Below, piece after piece: positions 44,220-53,500 of a stretch of DNA of 64,000 nucleotides. The translations under genes were made by a program, and so were the position numbers. Source of the DNA: NORP233 sp050186825 (GTDB taxonomy: Bacteria > Planctomycetota > J058); NCBI GenBank assembly GCA_050186825.1, contig JBFWYD010000017.1:1-64000 (forward strand). The letters run 5' to 3'. A model generated the notes under the pieces. The model was not told where the DNA came from. It worked only from the letters and a program-made list of their open reading frames with translations, and searched no databases. Each line of letters starts with the position of its first letter. Within the stretch, counting starts at the first letter, position 1.

Positions 44220-47090
44220 CTACGAGCCGGGCTCCTGGACCTCCAGACGGTCCCCCGGGTGCACGATCCGGGCGCTGACCTGGCCCGAGGCCCAGCGGAC
44301 CTCGAGCACGAAGGGCCCCCGCCGCCGGCCCACGCCGAAGTGCAGGATCGGCTCCGACTGGCAGGTGGTCCCGTGGCCGAGGGTCACCTGGCGGAGCAGG
44401 CGCAGGGGCGCGCGGGGATCCGGGTCCTCCTCGCGCAGCGTGGCGCTGGCGCCCGCCCCCCAGGTGTCGCCGCGGGTGCCCCGCAGGCGGACGCGCACGG
44501 CGAGCGTCCCGGGCCGGGGCTCGGCCAGGAACAGGCGCGCGCGCCCGCCGGCGCACACCACCAGGTCCTGATCCCCGTCGCCGTCCACGTCGGCCACCGC
44601 CGCGCCCCAGCCGTCGAAGACGCGCGCGCCCGCGGCCCAGGTCACGTCGCGGAAGCGCAGCCGGCCGGGGCTCGACTCGTTGCGGAGCAGGAAGGAGGGG
44701 CGCCCCGGGTAGACGCTCGTCACGAACAGGTCGAGCCGGCCGTCCTGGTCGGGGTCGAACAGGGTGGGATGACTGTGGGTCTCCTCGTAGGGCACGCCCA
44801 CGGCCGCCCCCTCGTGCGCGCGGAAGCGGCCGCCGGCCCCCTGGAGGAACAGCTGGGTCTGCTCGGAGAAGTGAATGAAGCGCGGATGCGCGAGCTTGGC
44901 CGCGACCAGGTCGAGCCGCCCGTCGCCGTCGAGGTCGCCCCAGCAGGCGCCGATCGTGTGCCCGTAGGCCCCGCGCCGCGGGGTCCCGCGCAGGCCGCGC
45001 TCACCGGCCAGCTCGCGCAGCGCGGCCTCGTCGCGCCCCCAGAGCAGGTCGGGGTGGAGCCGGTAGTTGCACACGAAGGCCTCGACCCGGCCGTCCCCGT
45101 CGGCGTCCGCGATGCTCACCCCGCGCCCGCACAGGGCAGGCTCGCGCGCGATCAGGGCCGACGCGTCCCGCAAGCCGCCCTTGCCGTCGCTCAGCCAGAG
45201 CCGATCGGGCGTGCCGGGGCCGGGGAAGCTCTGCTCGTAGTTGGCGACGTAGAGGTCGGGCCAGCCGTCCCCGTTCAGGTCGCCCCAGCCCGCGCCCTCG
45301 CTGGGGAAGTCGTCGAAGACGCCCAGGGTCGAGCTCAGGTCGACGAAGCGCACCCGCCCCGGGACCGAGTCGTTGCGCAGCAGGTGATCGCCGCGCGGCC
45401 CCGCGCCGGCGACGAACAGGTCGAGGTCGCCGTCCTTGTCGAAGTCCGCGAACACCCCGCCGCTCCCGCCCGCGGGCAGGCCCGCCTCGGGCGGGGCGGC
45501 CCTGAAGCGCCCGTGGCCGTCGTTCAGGAACAGGCGCGTCCCGCCCAGGAGCAGGTCCGGGCTCCCGTCCCCGTCCACGTCCACCAGCGCCACGCGCGAG
45601 CCGCGCGCCTCGGGCGGGAGCGGCGCCTCGCGCAGGGCCAGGTCCTGCTCGGCCCCGAGCACCGCGACCGCGAGCTCGCGCCGCACCTCGGCCAGCGAGC
45701 CGAGCGGCGCCACGCCGCCGCCCGCGCCGGCCAGGCGCAGCCGCCCCGCGTGCGCGAGCACGCGCGCGTCGAGCTGCTCGTCCTCGCCGCGCGCCGCGGC
45801 CGCGCGGACCAGCGCCTCGAGCGCCGCGCGGCGCGCCGCGAGCGCCGCGGGCGGGTCGGGCGCGTCCGCGCCGAGCCCGCCCCGCAGCCGCGCCAGCGCC
45901 TCCTCGTGCACGCCCGCCGCGACCAGCTCCAGCCGCCGCCGCCACTGCGTCGGCCACAGCGGCGGGCGCTCCTCGAGCACGCACTGCGCGCTGTGCACGG
46001 CCGCGATCGCGCGCGCGGGCTCGCCCCCGCGCCGCCAGCCCTCGGCGGCCCGCACGCGCGCCTCGAGCTCCTCGCGCGCGAGCGCGCTCCCCTCGAGGGT
46101 CTCGGTCGCCGAGCGCGCCCCGCGCCGCGCCACGCACACCTCGACCGCGCGCTCCTCGGCCGCGGCGCTGGCCGCGTGCAGCCCGAGCCGCGCCCGCGCC
46201 GCCGCCAGCTCGGACCACAGCCCGGGGTCGTCCCGGTCCGCCCCGAGGGCCAGCGCCCGCTCGAGCGCCGCCGCGGCCGGCCGCGCGCGCCCGAGCGCGT
46301 TCAGCGCGCGCCCCCGCCCGCTCCACGCCAGCCGTCGCGCGGCGGCGAGCGAGAGCTCACCCTCGTCCGCCCGCGCGACCTCGTCCATGTCGTGCTCGCG
46401 CTCGCGCTCGTCCGAGCGCGCGCCCGCCTCGCCCTCGTCCGTCCGCGCGTTCTCTGCAACGGTCCCGCTGCCGAGCAGCGCGCAGGCGACCTCGCAGGCC
46501 GCCAGCGCGCTCACGCGCCGGGCCTGCGCCAGCGGGCTCTGGAGCGCCCTCGCCTCGAGCAGCCCGGCCCAGCCCCAGAGCGCGAGCGCGACCCCGCGCG
46601 CGCGAGGCCGCCAGCGCGGCGCGTCGTGCACGGCGTGGCCCGCGAAGCCCGCGAGCTGGTGCACGAACTCCGCCTGCGTCGGGTCGAGCCGCGTGACCCG
46701 CAGCTCGAGCGCCGCGGCCCGCGCGTGCGCCCCGAGCTGATCGAGCGCGGTCGCGAGCGTGTCGAGGTAGGCCGCGTCGCCGCGCACCAGCCGCGTCGCC
46801 GCGCGCGCCAGCGCCAGCGCCTCGCCCGGCCGCCGCTGCGCCGCCGGCTCCCAGGTCACGTAGAGCCAGGCCAGGTCGTTGAGCGCGACCGCGTTCCCGG
46901 GCCACTCCCGCAGCGCCTCCCGAAAGGCCGCCTCCGCGTCCCCCCAGCGCTTCTCCCGGTAGGCAGCAGCCCCGCGCTCGTAGGCCACCTTGCTCGCGGC
47001 CTCAGCCGGCCGCTCCTCTTGGGCCTGCGCGCGCCCCGCAGCGAGCAGGAGCGCAGCGACCAGCGCCGCGGACACGGTGCGTGTGTTCAT
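44220..47090 (-). CDS. Exported TPR / FG-GAP (VCBS) protein with ASPIC/UnbV-like end
   Basis: 956 residues. A signal peptide ends GRAQAQ (~24). Residues ~30-390 are TPR-like helices, interrupted near 205-245 by an acidic/basic Glu/Asp/Arg-rich insert. Residues ~480-860 hold about seven FG-GAP units with Ca-binding loops (DVDGDGSPDLLL; DFDKDGDLDLF; DLNGDGWPDLY; DADGDGRVEAF; DLDGDGRLDLV; DPDQDGRLDLF; DVDGDGDQDLV), which make an integrin-like beta-propeller. The end (VRLRGTRGDTWGAGASATL ... LEVRWASGQ) matches ASPIC/UnbV. Such proteins are periplasmic or on the surface. The start ATG lies 6 nt after TAGCGT. Confidence 0.88.
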   Translation of the reverse strand: MNTRTVSAALVAALLLAAGRAQAQEERPAEAASKVAYERGAAAYREKRWGDAEAAFREALREWPGNAVALNDLAWLYVTWEPAAQRRPGEALALARAATRLVRGDAAYLDTLATALDQLGAHARAAALELRVTRLDPTQAEFVHQLAGFAGHAVHDAPRWRPRARGVALALWGWAGLLEARALQSPLAQARRVSALAACEVACALLGSGTVAENARTDEGEAGARSDEREREHDMDEVARADEGELSLAAARRLAWSGRGRALNALGRARPAAAALERALALGADRDDPGLWSELAAARARLGLHAASAAAEERAVEVCVARRGARSATETLEGSALAREELEARVRAAEGWRRGGEPARAIAAVHSAQCVLEERPPLWPTQWRRRLELVAAGVHEEALARLRGGLGADAPDPPAALAARRAALEALVRAAAARGEDEQLDARVLAHAGRLRLAGAGGGVAPLGSLAEVRRELAVAVLGAEQDLALREAPLPPEARGSRVALVDVDGDGSPDLLLGGTRLFLNDGHGRFRAAPPEAGLPAGGSGGVFADFDKDGDLDLFVAGAGPRGDHLLRNDSVPGRVRFVDLSSTLGVFDDFPSEGAGWGDLNGDGWPDLYVANYEQSFPGPGTPDRLWLSDGKGGLRDASALIAREPALCGRGVSIADADGDGRVEAFVCNYRLHPDLLWGRDEAALRELAGERGLRGTPRRGAYGHTIGACWGDLDGDGRLDLVAAKLAHPRFIHFSEQTQLFLQGAGGRFRAHEGAAVGVPYEETHSHPTLFDPDQDGRLDLFVTSVYPGRPSFLLRNESSPGRLRFRDVTWAAGARVFDGWGAAVADVDGDGDQDLVVCAGGRARLFLAEPRPGTLAVRVRLRGTRGDTWGAGASATLREEDPDPRAPLRLLRQVTLGHGTTCQSEPILHFGVGRRRGPFVLEVRWASGQVSARIVHPGDRLEVQEPGS

Positions 47091-47096
47091 GGCTTC

Positions 47097-47102
47097 ACGC
47101 TA
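47097..47102 (-). promoter_or_regulatory. -10-like TAGCGT box
   Basis: TAGCGT, 6 nt before the ATG at 47090 on the minus strand. Confidence 0.4.
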
Positions 47103-47161
47103 CTCGCTCGGGCGGTGGCCAGGCTGCGCGCCGCGGCGGTCAGGGCGGGCGATCGTCGTAC

Positions 47162-50023
47162 TCAGGAGCCGCTTCGGACCCGAGTGGGCTGCGTGCTGGG
47201 GTCGGCGCTGCGCCGGCCCGCGAGCGGCAGCAGGAGCGCGAGCAGCAGCCACGCGGGCGCCCCTGGCGTCTCGCCCGTCCCCAGCGCGCAGCCGCCGCCG
47301 CCGCCACCGCTCCCGGCCACGGGCGCGGCGGCGAGCGCCTCGGGCGAGGTGGCCGCGGCCGCGGTGGTCCCGAAGGCGCCGAGGTTCGCGCGGCCGCCGT
47401 GCGGGCTGGGCTCCTCGAGCACCACGGTCTCAGGGTCGCCGGCGTCGACCGTGGGCGACTTGCTCTCGACCCGGAAGTCGCGCAGGTCGACGCTCTTGAA
47501 CAGCGGCAGCACGGCCAGGTCGGTCGGGTCCGGGCTGCAGCCCTTGCGGTCGACGACGTTGCCCTTGATCGCGCAGTAGCGGGTCGAGAACGCGGCGGGC
47601 GTGCCCTCGACCTCGAGGCCCACCTCGTTGCCGCTCAGGATCGAGTCCTGGAGCGTGAGGCTGCCGCCGGACGCGACCAGCAGCCCGTGGCGGGTGGCCC
47701 GGGTGATCGTGACGTTGTTCCCGCGCAGCGCGCCTCCAGCAGCCACCGTGGCGCCGTCCTCGACGTCGTAGATCAGCACGCGCTCGAGCGCGGCCTCGCC
47801 CTCGACCTCGACCCCGACCCGCGCGCCGTGGATCGAGAGGTCACGCAGCAGCGCCGGCTCCTCCTGGCCGGGGGCGGTCGCGCCCGGGGCCACGGTCCCC
47901 ACCCTCGCTCCAGGGGCCACGCCGGCGGAGCGCGCGATCCGGAAGGCCGGGAACAGCGGGTCGCCCACGATCCGCGTCAGGTGGGGGCCGGCCCCGCGCA
48001 GGGTCGCGCCGCGGGGGAGGCTCAGGGTCTGGCTGGCGCGGAAGGTCCCCGCCGCGAGGTGCACGTAGCCCCCCGCGCGCACCGCGGCCAGGGCGTGGAC
48101 CAGGTCCGGGAAGGGGACGCCGTTGACGGTCACCGCCGGCTCGGGCGCGGCCGTTACGCTGACCGCGGCGCTCTCCTTGCCGAGGCTGCTCCGCGCCCAC
48201 ACCTTCAGCTCGTAGCGCGCGCCCTGCTCCAGGCCCTCGACCCGATACGCGGTCACGGGGCCGACCGCCACCGGTGCGCCGAAGGCCGCGTCGCCCACGC
48301 GGCGCCAGGCGCAGACGTAGGTCTGGACCCAGGCGCTGGGGCTCGGGTCCCAGCGCAGCACGAGCGCGGTGGGCTCGGCCTCGGCGCGTAGGTTGCGCGG
48401 GGCCTCGGGCGTGAGCGCCACCTGGAGGGTGGTCGGCGTCGACCAGGGCGACCACGCGCCCGCGGGGTCGCGGGCGCGCACCGAGAAGGTGTAGACCGCG
48501 TCCGAGCGCAGGGCCGCGGGGACCTGCCACGAGGTGACCCCGGCCGCGAGCAGGGCGCCCTGCTCCCAGCCGAGCAGGACCTCGCCGTCCGAGTCCACGC
48601 GAACCTCGTGGGAGATCGTGCCCGCGGCGTCCTCGGCGTCGAGCGCGGCGCTCCAGCTCAGGGTGGGGCGCGCGAGCTCGTCGAAGACCGCGCCCGCGGC
48701 GATCCCGTTGACCGGCGCCGCCGGCGCCGTGTTGGCGCCCAGCGCGCGGACCTCGACGCGGCCGCTCTCGGTCGCCAGCGCCAAGCGCGCGTTGCCGGCC
48801 GCGGGCGAGGCCGCGCTGCCCCAGCGCTCGCCCGCCAGCGCGAAGTTGCCCGCGGCCGCGCCGTCGCTGGCCCGATACCAGCGGAAGCTGGCCCCGAGCG
48901 AGCTGGCCACACCGATCCAGGTCGTGGTCCCGTCCGAGATCACCACCGGCGCCGGGCAGTGCCCGAAGGGCGGCACGCTCTGCTGGGTCGCCGCGACCTG
49001 GCTGGCCACGTCGGCCTGCCAGCGCACGCTGGGCCCGGCCGGGTCGATCACGTAGATCCGCTCGCGCGAGGTGTAGGTGTCGGGCACCCACCAGGGGGCG
49101 GCCTTGTCCTGGGTGTAGTCGAAGCGGACCACGCACACCACGTACTGCCCGGTCCACACCGGGGTCGCGGTCGAGCGCAGCACGCCCATCAGGCTCCAGC
49201 TCGGGGTCGGCGGGACCGGGTCCGCCAACGTCAGCGTCCAGTTCCCCCCCCACTGCGCGGGGTCGAGGGCCACGCGGTGCAGGCGCGCGTCGGCGCCGCC
49301 GGGGAGCAGGAAGGCCTGGCCCAGGACCAGGGCCGGCGGGGTCAGGAGCGCGGTCCCGCTCGTGGGGTAGCTCCAGCGCTGCGCCCCGTCGCTGAGCGCG
49401 CGCGCCTCGTAGCGCCCGTCGGTGGTGCCCAGGCACACCACGCCCTCGGCCACGGCGGGCGAGGAGTAGCCGATCTGGCCCAGGTCGCGCTCCCAGCGCT
49501 GCGCGCCCGTCAGCAGGTCGAGCGCGCGCAGCTTGCGGCTGGGGAAGCCCTGGTTGATCACGACCACGTCGTCCTCGAGCGCGACCGAGGCCCGCGGTCC
49601 GCCGCCGCATGCGACCTGCCACAGGACCTGGCCCGTGCCCACGGCCAGGCACACCACGTCGCCGCCGCCCGTGCACAGGACCACGCGCCCCCGGCCCGCG
49701 GCCGGGGTCGAGGTCAGGTCGCGCCCGCCGAGCGCGCGCGTCCAGCGCAGGGCGCCGGTGGCCTCGTCCAACCCGCGCGCCAGGCCCTGCTCGTCCACCG
49801 TCACGACCACGCCGTCCTGGCACACCGGGCCGGCGCGCGTGACGCCGCCTCCAGGCGCGCTCCAGGCCGCGCCCGTGCCGGGCGCCGTGCGCTCGCTGGT
49901 GCTCCCGCGGCGCGCGGCGCCGCCGGCGAGCTGGGTCCAGTCGTCGGCGCGGGCCGCGCCGGCCCCAGCGAGGACGGCGAGCAGCAGGAGCAGTGACCCG
50001 GAGAACAGCGCGTAGCGGCTCAC
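47162..50023 (-). CDS. Exported PQQ-like propeller / Fn3 / beta-helix protein with Gly-Cys C-terminal anchor
   Basis: 953 residues. Signal peptide 1-26 (ends ARA). Residues ~30-410 form a PQQ-like beta-propeller (e.g. GLDEATGALRWTRAL; ALDLLTGAQRWERDLG). Two fibronectin type III-like domains follow (~415-535 and ~536-625; PEAPRNLRAEAEPTALVLRW), then a right-handed beta-helix with a DUF1565-like opening (DLVHALAAVRAGGYVHLAAGTF). Near the end comes GGGGGGCALGTG, a hydrophobic helix PAWLLLALLLPLAG and RR, then ~16 residues. This tripartite end resembles MYXO-CTERM and related sorting signals and should tether the protein to the envelope. The GTG overlaps the stop of the HEAT protein gene. Confidence 0.85.
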   Translation of the reverse strand: MSRYALFSGSLLLLLAVLAGAGAARADDWTQLAGGAARRGSTSERTAPGTGAAWSAPGGGVTRAGPVCQDGVVVTVDEQGLARGLDEATGALRWTRALGGRDLTSTPAAGRGRVVLCTGGGDVVCLAVGTGQVLWQVACGGGPRASVALEDDVVVINQGFPSRKLRALDLLTGAQRWERDLGQIGYSSPAVAEGVVCLGTTDGRYEARALSDGAQRWSYPTSGTALLTPPALVLGQAFLLPGGADARLHRVALDPAQWGGNWTLTLADPVPPTPSWSLMGVLRSTATPVWTGQYVVCVVRFDYTQDKAAPWWVPDTYTSRERIYVIDPAGPSVRWQADVASQVAATQQSVPPFGHCPAPVVISDGTTTWIGVASSLGASFRWYRASDGAAAGNFALAGERWGSAASPAAGNARLALATESGRVEVRALGANTAPAAPVNGIAAGAVFDELARPTLSWSAALDAEDAAGTISHEVRVDSDGEVLLGWEQGALLAAGVTSWQVPAALRSDAVYTFSVRARDPAGAWSPWSTPTTLQVALTPEAPRNLRAEAEPTALVLRWDPSPSAWVQTYVCAWRRVGDAAFGAPVAVGPVTAYRVEGLEQGARYELKVWARSSLGKESAAVSVTAAPEPAVTVNGVPFPDLVHALAAVRAGGYVHLAAGTFRASQTLSLPRGATLRGAGPHLTRIVGDPLFPAFRIARSAGVAPGARVGTVAPGATAPGQEEPALLRDLSIHGARVGVEVEGEAALERVLIYDVEDGATVAAGGALRGNNVTITRATRHGLLVASGGSLTLQDSILSGNEVGLEVEGTPAAFSTRYCAIKGNVVDRKGCSPDPTDLAVLPLFKSVDLRDFRVESKSPTVDAGDPETVVLEEPSPHGGRANLGAFGTTAAAATSPEALAAAPVAGSGGGGGGCALGTGETPGAPAWLLLALLLPLAGRRSADPSTQPTRVRSGS

Positions 50024-50598
50024 CTGCCCCCCTCCAGGCGCGCCAGCGCCCAGCGCGCGTTCTCGACCACGTAGGGGCTCGAGTCGACCAGCGCCCGGCG
50101 GAAGGTCGGGGCCAGGGCCGGGTCGGCGCGGCGGCCCAGCTCGCGCATCGCGAAGGCCCGCACCTTGGGATGTGGGTCCTCGACCAGGGTCAGGAGCTGC
50201 TGCACGCCGTCGGGCGCGCGCCGGAGCGCGTTGGCGCCCGCGAGCACCTGCTCGCGCTCGGCGCGGACCACGGCCTGGCGCCAGCCGGCGGCGAGCGGCG
50301 GCAGGGTCGGGTCGGCCGGCGCGGCCTCGGGGGCCGGGCCGCGCTCGGGCGGCGGCGGCGCCTCGGGCGCGGGGGGAGCGCTGGCCGGCGTGTGGGGCGC
50401 GATCGGCGCGACCGGAGCCAGCGACTCCTCCGCGCGCGTGAGCTGCCCGCGGGGCCGCTCGTCCTCGGGCAGGAGCACGGCCACGGCGCCGCCGCCGAGC
50501 GCGGCGAGCACGGCGGTCGCCAGCGCGAGGCGCACGTGGACGCGGCCCAAGCGCACGGGAGCCAGCCGGAGGGGTGCGTCTCCGCGGCCCGCGCTCAT
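50020..50598 (-). CDS. Membrane-anchored HEAT-repeat protein
   Basis: 192 residues. One membrane helix (~23-43, LALATAVLAALGGGAVAVLL) is followed by a Pro/Ala/Glu-rich linker (~45-98) and two or three HEAT-like units (DPHPKVRAFAMRELGRR; DSSPYVVENARWALARLEG). The HEAT part would be outside the cytoplasm. It lies between two large exported proteins and overlaps both by 4 nt (ATGA at the start, GTGA at the end), so it may help assemble or anchor them (inference). Confidence 0.75.
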   Translation of the reverse strand: MSAGRGDAPLRLAPVRLGRVHVRLALATAVLAALGGGAVAVLLPEDERPRGQLTRAEESLAPVAPIAPHTPASAPPAPEAPPPPERGPAPEAAPADPTLPPLAAGWRQAVVRAEREQVLAGANALRRAPDGVQQLLTLVEDPHPKVRAFAMRELGRRADPALAPTFRRALVDSSPYVVENARWALARLEGGR

Positions 50599-53500
50599 GG
50601 GGTCGGGTCCGTGCGGGTGTCCGTCACCACGTACTGACCGCGGCTGGTCACGAGGGTCGGGCGGGCCGCGCTGTCCTGGGAGACGCGCCCGGTGCCGCCT
50701 CCGAAGCGGTAGTCCGGCAGGCCGGGGACCGTGGTCAGGACCGTCGCGGTCGACACGTCCACGGCGACGAAGCGCCCGCTGCTGCTCACCGCCCACAGCA
50801 GCCCCGAGTCGAAGAGCGCGCTCTCGCGCACGGGCGCCCCCGCGCCGAAGGGGTTCGCCAGCGGCCAGCCCGGCAGCGGCGCGCCGCTCAGGGCGTAGCC
50901 GAACAGCGCGCCCGACTCGCTCCCGAAGAACACGTCGCCGGTCCAGTAGTCGAGCCACACGTCCGAGGCCAGCGGCGTGGTGGTCTGCACCGGCCAGCCC
51001 GAGAGGGGGGTCATGGTCGTCGGGTCGATCCCGTGCAGCGCGCCGTTCTGGTCGACGGCGAACAGCCCCAGCCCGTAGGCCGGCAACACCGAACCCGTGA
51101 TCGGGCCCGTCGGCGTCCCGTCCTCGAGGTCGACCAGGCGGGTCTGGGTGTTGATCCGGAAGATCCGCCCCGTGGTGTCGACCGTGTAGATCTGCACGTC
51201 GTCGAAGAGCATCTGCGCCGTCTCCGCGGCCTCGGTGCTCTTGTTGATGAAGCCGCCCAGCCGCAGCTCATGGCTGCCAGCGCCGAGCGGGAGGCGGAAG
51301 GTCGCGGTCCGCCAGCCGCTGTCCATGTCGCCGCCGCCGTTGCCGTCGCCTATGAGCTGGAACACGTAGTCGTTGGGGGCGCTGCCCTGGAGCACGCCGT
51401 CGATCGAGCACAGGACCTGCTGGTGCTCGTCGAACTCGAAGTTCTGGTTGGTGATGAGCCGGTAGGCGAAGGTGACCCCTACCAGCGAGGAGGTCGGCAC
51501 CGTGAAGTTGCTGACCCAGGCGCCGGACATGTTGGTCGAGAGCGGGCCGAGCGAGACCCGCACGCGCCCGCCCGTGACGCCGCCCATGGCCGCGTAGTCC
51601 CCGCTGGCCTGGCCGGGCGAGCTGGTCCCGCGGAAGGCGTCGTCCAGGTAGCTGAAGGTCCCGGCGCTCCCGCCGTTGAAGCTCTGGCTGAAGATCGTGC
51701 TCCCCGGATCGAGGATCTGGCCGCCGCCCGCGTAGACGCGCGTCACGCCGCCGAGGGACTCGCTGCCGAGGTGGCTGGTGATCGGGTCGCTCAGGCCGTT
51801 GTCCGGGGCGGGGGGGATCGGGGCGCTCCAGGCCAGGGCGCCGGTCGCGGCGTCCAGGGCGAAGAAGCGCGGGCTGCCGCCCGCGGTCCCCGCGGTGTAG
51901 ACCAGGCTCGCGTCCGCGGTCAGGGGCGGGACCGAGAACACCACCGCGCCGCCGTCGGTGACCGTGACCGGAAAGCCCGCGTCGGGCGCGATCGCGCCCG
52001 CGCCGGCGCCGGGGTTGGTGAAGCGGAACACGCGGCCCGTGGTCGTCACCGCCCACACCACGCGGCTGCTGCCGCGCTGGTCCCACCAGAAGCCGCCCAC
52101 GAGGTCGCCCGCGCTCTGCGGGATCTCGAACCAGAAGCCCTGGTCGATCCCCTCGCCGTTCGGGTCGAACACGTGGATCCGATCCGGCGTGCCCGGGCCG
52201 TTCACGTCCTGGAAGGCCACGTAGGTGGCGTAGTAGGCGAAGGTGTTCAGGTCGTAGGCCACCTGCGCGAAGCCCACCCCCGTGCCGCGGGTCGAGTCGG
52301 GCGCGGAGTGGACCCAGTTGATCGCCGCCCCTGAGACCTCCTGCTCGAAGGCGGGGCCGGCGCCCGCGCCGTTGGTCGCGGCGCCGCGACTCTCCAGGTT
52401 GAGCGCAACGTCGTCGCCCGTGCTCGCGTCGGTGTCGACCAGGCGCGCGCTGAACTGGCCTGCGCCTACCGCCGCGAACACGTTGCCGGGGGCGTTCAGG
52501 GCCAGGCTGTCCTGCTCGATCGAGAGCAAGCGCGCGCCCGCGCCCGCCGCGATCCCCTGGAAGCTGCAGCGGCGCAGCGCCGAGAGGGTCGCATAGCGCG
52601 AGATCTGGAGGCCCGCCGCGTTGGGGTTGGTCACGGTCAGCCCGTCGAGGGAGAGGGTCCCGTGCAGGCTCACGCTCATGGGCGTGGCGGGCACGTCGGC
52701 GCTCAGGGTGCCGCCGCCGCTCGCGGTCAGCTTGCTGCCGCCGCCCACCCAGCAGGGCAGCGCGCCCAGGCGCAGCGCGCCGCCGCCTGCCAGCCGCAGC
52801 TCGCCGCCGGCTATGGCGAGCGTGCGCCCCAGCCCGCGCACGACGCCCGTGCCGGAGAGGCTCAGCAGCGAGCCCGCCTGCACGGCCGTCAGGTCGGTGA
52901 CCGTGATCGTGCCGTTGCTCACGGTTAGCGAGCCGCTGGACTGGACCTCGAGGCGCTTGATCGTCGACGAGACGCCCGAGGAGAGGGTCACGGCGAAGCC
53001 CGCGATCACGGCCCGGTCGTCCGGCCCCGGGACCGCGCCGCCCGACCAGGTCGCGGGCGCGTCCCAGGCGCCGTCGGCGACCGCGCTGCGCGTGGTCCCG
53101 CCGCTCCCGGGGACCGTGTAGGTGATCGTGAGCTGGGGCCGCTGCGAGACGGTGCCGTGCTCGCTGGTGCGGTAGCGCACGTCGTTGCCGCCGTTGCCCC
53201 GCAGCATCACACCGTAGTTCGGCGCGAGGCCGTTGATCCAGTCCTGGACGACCCCGCGGCCCGCCGCGTTCAGGGTCGCGGTGACGGTGGTCCCGCTGCC
53301 TGGCATGGTCCCCATGTTGGTCGAGTACGAGGACTCGGCGCCGCGCCCGGCGACGCCGCCCGGCCAGGCGTTGCTCCCGTTGGAGGTCAACCAGGTGGCG
53401 GACTCGGTCCAGGCCTGGTCGAGCTGGTAGATCGTGGGGTTGTGGTTGCCGGTGTTGCTGATCGTGAGCTCGATCTCGGCGTCGGTGACCGTGACCCCGG

